This document shows positions 59,226 to 64,000 of a DNA stretch of 64,000 bases, piece by piece. Numbering within the stretch: position 1 is the stretch's first letter; every line of letters begins with the position of its first letter. A model generated the notes under the pieces. That model was not told where the DNA came from, searched no databases, and worked only from the letters and a program-made list of their open reading frames with translations. Both the position numbers and the translations under genes were made by a program. The DNA is from Gelidibacter gilvus (GTDB lineage: Bacteria > Bacteroidota > Bacteroidia > Flavobacteriales > Flavobacteriaceae). Location of the stretch: the NCBI RefSeq assembly GCF_004115975.1, contig NZ_SDDZ01000008.1, positions 103,037 through 167,036 on the forward strand. Direction: 5' to 3'.

Positions 59226-60328
59226 CGATTTGGTTTTGAGATGAGATTTTTTATAAAGATAGAGAATTGAGTCACAATTAAAAATATTTCGAGAATGGGA
59301 AAGAAAGGAATTAAATCTTTCTCCTCTAATTTTTTAGCAGCTAAAGTCAAGGTGATAAATAATGCTAAATATCTTAAACCGATCAATCCAGCTACAATTT
59401 CCCAATTAAAAAGAGTGCTGATGAGAGCAATGCTTAAGGCGAAAAATAAAAATTGTGAGACATGAAACAAAGACAACATGGCCTTATGCTTTGTTTTGTA
59501 ATGATTGGCAGTTGAGATATGTCGGCGTTTTTGAATGACCCAATCACTGTATGATTTTTTTGAAATGGATTCTGTAAAGCTGTTTTTGGACAAGCAAATG
59601 ACGGTGTTCTTTGCGGTGGCAATCTGGTTTACAAAAAGATCATCATCTCCTGATTTGATGTGCATATGATCCATAAAGCCTCTAGCTTCAAAAAATAAAT
59701 CTTTGGTATATGCTAAGTTTCTGCCCACGCCCATATAAGGTTGTCCTAATTTGGAATAGGAAAAATATTGGACGGCCGTCATTAACGTTTCAAAACGGAT
59801 CAATTTGTTTAGAAATGATTTCTTCACTTTTGCATAGGCACCATAACCTAAAACAATCTGATGCTCATTTGAGAAACATCCGATCATCTCTGTAATCCAC
59901 TGATTGGAAACAGGCTTGCAATCGGCGTCAGTAAACAAAAGATGGTTGTGCGTTGCGGCTTTAATACCTAAGGTAAGCGCGTATTTTTTATTTCCCCAGA
60001 AGGCCTCAATGTTTTTTACATTTACAATTTTTACATGGTCATGATTCGCCTTGAAACGCTCCATGACTTTCAAGGTGGTATCGGTAGAACTGTCGTTTAT
60101 CAATACCAATTCAAAGTTTGGATAGTCTTGATTTAAAATGGAAGGTAGAAATTTCTCTAAATTATTGGCTTCATTTTTGGCACAGACAATAACAGAAACG
60201 TTGGGTTTGTTGGCGGAAGAAGTACTATGTTTTTTCTGTTTGACCTTAGAGAAAACATAAGCGTAAAAAAACAATTGAACAAGAATGACTACAATAAAGA
60301 TGTAGAAAAGAACATGTAAAATAATCAT
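59216..60328 (-). CDS. Family 2 glycosyltransferase, membrane-anchored
   Basis: 370 residues. An N-terminal membrane helix (VLFYIFIVVILVQLFFYAYV), then the GT-A domain: PNVSVIVCAKNEANNLEKFLPSIL, FELVLINDSSTDTT, FTDADCKPVSNQWI with the D-x-D metal site, MKSGDDDLFVN-type acidic motif and VIQKRRHIS at the usual Q-x-x-R-W position. Two or three C-terminal helices follow. It would transfer a sugar at the inner membrane, for example in glycolipid or polysaccharide synthesis; donor and acceptor are unknown. Confidence 0.9.
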   Translation of the reverse strand: MIILHVLFYIFIVVILVQLFFYAYVFSKVKQKKHSTSSANKPNVSVIVCAKNEANNLEKFLPSILNQDYPNFELVLINDSSTDTTLKVMERFKANHDHVKIVNVKNIEAFWGNKKYALTLGIKAATHNHLLFTDADCKPVSNQWITEMIGCFSNEHQIVLGYGAYAKVKKSFLNKLIRFETLMTAVQYFSYSKLGQPYMGVGRNLAYTKDLFFEARGFMDHMHIKSGDDDLFVNQIATAKNTVICLSKNSFTESISKKSYSDWVIQKRRHISTANHYKTKHKAMLSLFHVSQFLFFALSIALISTLFNWEIVAGLIGLRYLALFITLTLAAKKLEEKDLIPFFPILEIFLIVTQFSIFIKNLISKPNRWK

Positions 60329-60334
60329 TAACTG

Positions 60335-60538
60335 TTAAGAGTGTTGAGGTTCGTTACAGTTTTCAAATTGATCAGGTGATTTTCCGCAAAATCCACAAGA
60401 GTCGCCATCTTTGTTAAGCATCGGATTTTGACTAGCGCAGGTACCAGCAAATTTGCCATCTTTTTTTGCCCATATTTTTATAGCAATACCAGCTACTCCA
60501 AGAGCTAAAAGGACGAATGTAATAAGTAAAAGTTTCAT
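60335..60538 (-). CDS. Small membrane-anchored cysteine-rich protein
   Basis: 67 residues: an N-terminal helix (LLLITFVLLALGVAGIAIKIW) and a soluble tail with the pattern CASQNPMLNKDGDSCGFCG and a later Cys in ENCNEPQHS. This conserved flavobacterial family often carries the label 'membrane or secreted protein'. The C-x-x-C pair could hold metal or be redox active. It sits six bases before the glycosyltransferase gene, at the head of the operon. Confidence 0.8.
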   Translation of the reverse strand: MKLLLITFVLLALGVAGIAIKIWAKKDGKFAGTCASQNPMLNKDGDSCGFCGKSPDQFENCNEPQHS

Positions 60539-60554
60539 GAGTTAAAAATTTATA

Positions 60555-60562
60555 CAAAGATA
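60555..60562 (-). promoter_or_regulatory. -7 promoter element of the small membrane protein operon
   Basis: TATCTTTG on the minus strand, an exact TAnnTTTG match, 17 bases before the start at 60538. Confidence 0.55.
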
Positions 60563-60746
60563 CGGGTTTTTTGGAATATTTTCAGATATCTGACAACTTC
60601 ATCTCTTATAACTTTCTAAGAGATTTATTTTGAAATTAAGGCGATTATGACAAAATTTTTCGTATAAAATATAATTATAGAGGACTTCCTTAACCTTGTT
60701 TTTAATAATCGATTCCTTTTTAGTATTTTTAATAAAAATCCAAACC

Positions 60747-62390
60747 ATGAAACCTTTCCTGTTCTGTATCACGTTTATGATGGTATGCTCTTGTAAAAAT
60801 TCTGAAAAAAAAGTAGAGGAAACCAAAAAGTCTTCCACAGATATCAGCGCCATTTCTGCTAAAGAATTCACGGAATTTAAGGTGCTGGATTCTAAATTTA
60901 TTGATAATTCAAAACTCTGGGAAAGTTTCGAAAAAGAGCTGTCGGATTTTACGGAAGAGAGATACAACGCTCTAAAGCCATTTGTTTTAGAACAGGATAT
61001 TCCAACCTTACAGCAGCATATACAGGATGGGAAATTAACTTATGAAAATTTGACCAAGTTCTATCTTTATCGGATCAGAGCCTTCGATCGCGAAAATGAC
61101 CTCTCTTTAAACGCTGTGATTTCTTTAAATCCAAATGTTATTTCTGAAGCAAAACAAAAAGACGTCGATTTTAAAAATAAGATGCGAAAGCATCCCATTT
61201 TTGGAATGCCCATTCTATTAAAGGACAATATCAATGCGGTAGATATGCCAACGACTTCCGGAGCAGTGGCGTTTCAAAATAATAACACCAACGATGCTTT
61301 TATTGTCGAACGTTTAAAAGAACAAGGGGCACTTATTTTAGGAAAGGCGAACTTAAGCGAATGGGCCTATTTCTTTTGTGGCGATTGCCCAAGTGGCTAT
61401 AGTGCTATTGGTGGCCAGACCTTAAATCCGTATGGTCGCAAAATCATGGATACTGGAGGATCAAGTTCAGGAAGTGGTGTGGCTGTTGCCGCTAATTTTT
61501 GTGTTGCGGCTGTTGGGACTGAAACCTCTGGATCGATTTTATCGCCCGCCAGCCAAAATTCAGGAGTTGGATTAAAACCAACTATTGGATTGTTGAGCAG
61601 GAGTGGCATTGTGCCTATTTCATCAACATTGGATACACCTGGTCCAATGGCTAAGAATGTCACGGACACTGCCATACTTTTGGACGCCATGCTTGGTTTT
61701 GATGATAGGGATCCAAAATCGGTCAAGAGGCATTTAGAAAACACATCTTATTATGAAAATAATTTTAAAGTAAACGAGCTCAAAGGCAAGCGTTTTGGCG
61801 TATTCACAACATTGTTGGAAGATTCTCTTTATGTGCGTGCTATTGAAGATTTAAAATACGAAGGCGCCATAATCATTGAAATTGAACCAGAAAAAATAGA
61901 GTTGCCAGATTTTTTGAGACTTCTCAATTTGGACATGAAGAAAGACTTTCCAAGCTATATTAATACTTCGGGTGATTCTAAACTGGCAGTTAGATCTGTG
62001 GAAGATGTCATGGCGTTCAATAAAAAAGATTCCGCGGCGACGATGCCTTATGGTCAAAGTTTGTTTGCGGGAATTGTTGCGGATTCGGCGACAGATGAGG
62101 AGTTTGAGTCTATTAAGAACACTCTCAAAACCAACGGTAAATTATTTTTTGACACGCCATTTAATAGAGAGAATTTGAACGGTATCTTGTCTATAAATAA
62201 CTATCATGCAGGTTTTGCAGCGGTTGCAGAATACCCAGCTATTACGGTTCCTATGGGTTATACGGATAGTGGAGCGCCGAAAGGTTTGACATTTATAGGA
62301 AGACCATGGACGGAAGCTTTTCTTTTGTCATGGGCATATACTTATGAACAAGCTTCGAAGCGACGTATGGCGCCTGAAAAGTATAATTGA
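60747..62390 (+). CDS. Amidase-signature family amidase, lipoprotein
   Basis: 547 residues from the ATG at 60747 (MKPFLFCITFMMVCSCKNSEKK), with a lipobox VCSC; 17 codons upstream are open but would spoil the signal. The Ser-cisSer-Lys triad is visible: Lys in MPILLKDNINAVDMPTTSGA, and DTGGSSSGSGVAVAANF plus GTETSGSILSPAS containing the two serines. FGPM-like TLDTPGPMAKNV and the C-terminal GAPKGLTFIGRPWTEAFLL are usual. It probably hydrolyses an amide outside the cytoplasm; the substrate is unknown. It precedes the tandem array. Confidence 0.9.
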   Translation: MKPFLFCITFMMVCSCKNSEKKVEETKKSSTDISAISAKEFTEFKVLDSKFIDNSKLWESFEKELSDFTEERYNALKPFVLEQDIPTLQQHIQDGKLTYENLTKFYLYRIRAFDRENDLSLNAVISLNPNVISEAKQKDVDFKNKMRKHPIFGMPILLKDNINAVDMPTTSGAVAFQNNNTNDAFIVERLKEQGALILGKANLSEWAYFFCGDCPSGYSAIGGQTLNPYGRKIMDTGGSSSGSGVAVAANFCVAAVGTETSGSILSPASQNSGVGLKPTIGLLSRSGIVPISSTLDTPGPMAKNVTDTAILLDAMLGFDDRDPKSVKRHLENTSYYENNFKVNELKGKRFGVFTTLLEDSLYVRAIEDLKYEGAIIIEIEPEKIELPDFLRLLNLDMKKDFPSYINTSGDSKLAVRSVEDVMAFNKKDSAATMPYGQSLFAGIVADSATDEEFESIKNTLKTNGKLFFDTPFNRENLNGILSINNYHAGFAAVAEYPAITVPMGYTDSGAPKGLTFIGRPWTEAFLLSWAYTYEQASKRRMAPEKYN

Positions 62391-62420
62391 TTGGCTTTAA
62401 AGTTCAAAGTTCAGAGAATC

Positions 62421-63695
62421 AAGTTAAATTCAGTTTGTTATTTTCAATCGTATACAGCTCAAATAATTCCTTCCCTTTTTAAGCGAAGGTGGATTCGATT
62501 CCAGAAAAGGAATTGAAGACGGAAGGGTTTATTCTACAAAAGCGACAATTGAGGAAAAAAAGAGAATAGTTAAAACTATTGCATTCACCCCAGTCAAAAA
62601 CCACCTCGCCTTCTGCTTCTCTACTGAAGCAGAAGCCACTCCTCCTTAAAAAGGAGGAGAAGTTTGTTGATTTCTAGGTTTTAAAATGTAGACAAACAAC
62701 CAAATTAACCCAGAAGAAGGAAGTGAAGTTGCAAATAATATGAATTTAAATTCAATTTGATATTTTCAATCGTATACTGCTAAAATAATTCCTTCATTTT
62801 TTAAGGGAAGGTGGATTCAATTCCAGAAAAGGAATTGAAGACGGAAGGGTTGATTCTACAAAAGCGACAATTGAGGAAAAAAAGAGAATAGTTAAAACCA
62901 TTGCATTCACCCAAGTCAAAAACCACCTCGCCTTCTGCTTCTCTACTGAAGCAGAAGCCACTCCGCTTTAAAAAGGAGGAGAAGTTTGTTGATTGCTAGG
63001 TTTTAAAATGTAGACAAACAACCAAATTAACCCAGAAGAAGGAAGTGAAGTTGCAAATAATATGAAGTTAAATTCAGTTTGATATTTTCAATCGTATACA
63101 GCTCAAATAATTCCTTCACTTTTTAAGGGAAGGTGGATTCAATTCCAGGAAAGGAATTGAAGACGGAAGGGTTTATTTTGCAAAAGCAACAATTGAGGAA
63201 AAAAAGAGAATAGTTAAAACCATTGCATTCATCCAAGTCAAAAACCACCTCGCCTTCTGCTTCTCTACTGAAGCAGAAGCCACTCCTCCTTAAAAAGGAG
63301 GAGAAGTTTGTTGATTGCTAGGTTTAAAAATGTAGACAAACAACCAAGTTAACCCAGAAGAAGGAAGTGAAGTTGCAAATAATATGAAGTTAAATTCAGT
63401 TTGATATTTTTAATCGTATACAACTCAAAAAAATCCTTCACTTTTTAAGGAAAGGTGGATTCAACTCCAGAAAAGGAATTGAAGACGGAAGGGTTTATTT
63501 TGCAAAAGCAACAATTGAGGAAAAAAAGAGAATAGTTAAAACCATTGCATTCACCCAAGTCAAAAACCACCTCGCCTTCTGCTTCTTTACTGAAGCAGAA
63601 GCCACTCCTCCTTTAAAAGGAGGAGAAGTTTGTTGATTGCTAGGTTTTAAAATGTAGACAAACAACCAAATTAAGCCAGGAGATGCAAGTTAAGT
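62421..63695. repeat. Tandem array of four 322-bp units
   Basis: The landmark 'tcaatcgtatac' (position after tcaatcg) recurs at 62450, 62772, 63094 and 63416, a constant spacing of 322 bases. Units begin at about 62421, 62743, 63065 and 63387; the last loses identity near 63695. Copies differ by a few bases each. Every unit has two hairpins: ttctgcttc / gaagcagaa (9 bp, 62611-62634 in unit 1) and ctcctcctt / aaggaggag (9 bp, 62639-62659), the second changed in unit 2. Each also holds an open frame of about 56 codons. Confidence 0.95.
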
Positions 63696-63790
63696 TTGTA
63701 CAGAGTTTCGAGCCGCCACATCATCATCTTGCTTCTGCGAAAATCTGCGCGATCCGCGGGAGAAAAAACTTAAAGTTCCATTTTCAGAGT

Positions 63791-63860
63791 TTCAACTTCA
63801 ACTTCGACTTCAATTTCAACTTCAACTTCAATTTCAATTTCATCTTCGATTTCAATTTCT
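63791..63860. repeat. Hexanucleotide microsatellite (TTCAAY)
   Basis: About eleven units of ttcaac / ttcaat / ttcgac type. The one plus-strand frame through it encodes Phe-Asn repeats, which is a by-product and not a gene. Confidence 0.85.
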
Positions 63861-63927
63861 CATCTCCGTAATTTGTCGATGCCTGAAATACGTTGACCGT
63901 TTAGGGTTAGATAATTCTAATCAAAAA

Positions 63928-64000
63928 TGGCAAATTTAAATGGATTGAAAAAAGGTTTTGAGACAAATTACAATCGGACATTTGGCGAAAAGTTCAAGAA
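63928..64000 (+). CDS. Possible transposase start (IS3-type OrfA), cut by window edge
   Basis: An ATG at 63928 opens a frame to the right edge (24 residues, MANLNGLKKGFETNYNRTF, then GEKFK). The R-T-F-x-E-x-F-K phrase resembles the start of helix-turn-helix OrfA proteins of IS3-like elements (R-x-F-(S/T)-x-E-F-K). It follows the microsatellite and a possible end sequence (tgcctgaaatacgttgaccg at 63880-63899). Too short to be certain. Confidence 0.35.

Larger units (their letters stand above)
62391..63927. other. Repeat-filled region without genes
   Basis: 1.5 kb after the amidase gene: a four-copy tandem array (62421-63695), a short element with 'tctgcgaaaatctgcgcgat' (63734-63753), a hexanucleotide microsatellite (63791-63860), and AT-rich sequence before a possible transposase start. 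No supportable protein gene. Confidence 0.6.

Noticed and set aside
60599..60967. 122-codon minus-strand frame at the amidase 5' end
   Set aside because: Opposite the amidase signal peptide and N-terminus; no family features.
62421..63695. 322-bp tandem units considered as CRISPR or a satellite origin
   Set aside because: Units are nearly identical along their whole length, so there are no unique spacers, and no replication-initiator gene or iteron pattern was seen.
63683..63871. A 62-codon frame with Phe-Asn repeats
   Set aside because: It is produced by the TTCAAY hexanucleotide run and a known-type repeat element; no start context and no domain.

Overview
The window comes from a marine-type member of the Flavobacteriaceae (Bacteroidota). 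The signs are low G+C, a SusC/RagA outer-membrane protein, type IX secretion parts (a Plug homologue and a cargo with a C-terminal sorting domain), a complete Na+-pumping NADH:quinone reductase operon, and repeated TAnnTTTG promoter elements with few Shine-Dalgarno sites. No rRNA, tRNA or CRISPR array was seen. Most of the window is ordinary chromosome, but several intergenic regions are dense with short palindromic and tandem repeats.

Layout. 1-11 kb: the start of a SusC-like receptor, aspartate aminotransferase, a fatty-acid desaturase, rsmG, a T9SS-exported hydrolase-like protein, pruA, apaG and the T9SS Plug protein. 11-17.4 kb: nqrABCDEF. 17.5-22 kb: a PLP-homeostasis protein, an AAA+ ATPase that appears fused to a degenerate gamma-glutamylcyclotransferase-like domain, two small unknown genes, and apbE, whose product attaches FMN to NqrB and NqrC. 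22-31 kb: a methyltransferase, a GxxExxY nuclease-like gene bracketed by inverted CACAGAG repeat arrays, map, a CoA-transferase, gpmI, an ankyrin protein, an M15 peptidase, a GNAT protein and pepE.

31-39 kb: three tandem paralogues of a CarboxypepD_reg-like protein, a DUF6702-like protein, an M1 metallopeptidase, tatA, a glutamate-receptor-like K+ channel and an O-methyltransferase. 39-47 kb: an operon on the minus strand for L-kynurenine breakdown (kynU, kmo, a RidA-type deaminase, a semialdehyde dehydrogenase, an SDR, 3-hydroxyanthranilate dioxygenase and ACMS decarboxylase). Together they would take kynurenine through 3-hydroxyanthranilate to 2-aminomuconate and beyond. Nearly every junction of this operon holds a small palindrome, and three palindromes lie inside coding sequence and are translated.

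47-62 kb: lipoproteins, a methyltransferase, msrA, a cysteine-free relative of the zinc-ribbon proteins, a Nif3-like protein, lpxK, a TPR hybrid histidine kinase, GAPDH, lipA, an Nramp relative lacking the usual metal-binding motif, an ECF sigma factor, a glycosyltransferase and an amidase. 62.4-64 kb: a four-copy tandem array of a 322-bp unit, a hexanucleotide microsatellite, and the start of what may be an insertion-sequence transposase.

The best leads for something new are the GxxExxY gene with its inverted repeat borders, the AAA+/GGCT-like fusion, the SDR without the canonical Tyr/Lys in the kynurenine operon, the palindromes that have become coding sequence, and the 322-bp tandem array. 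All functions are inferred by reading the sequence; no database search was run.
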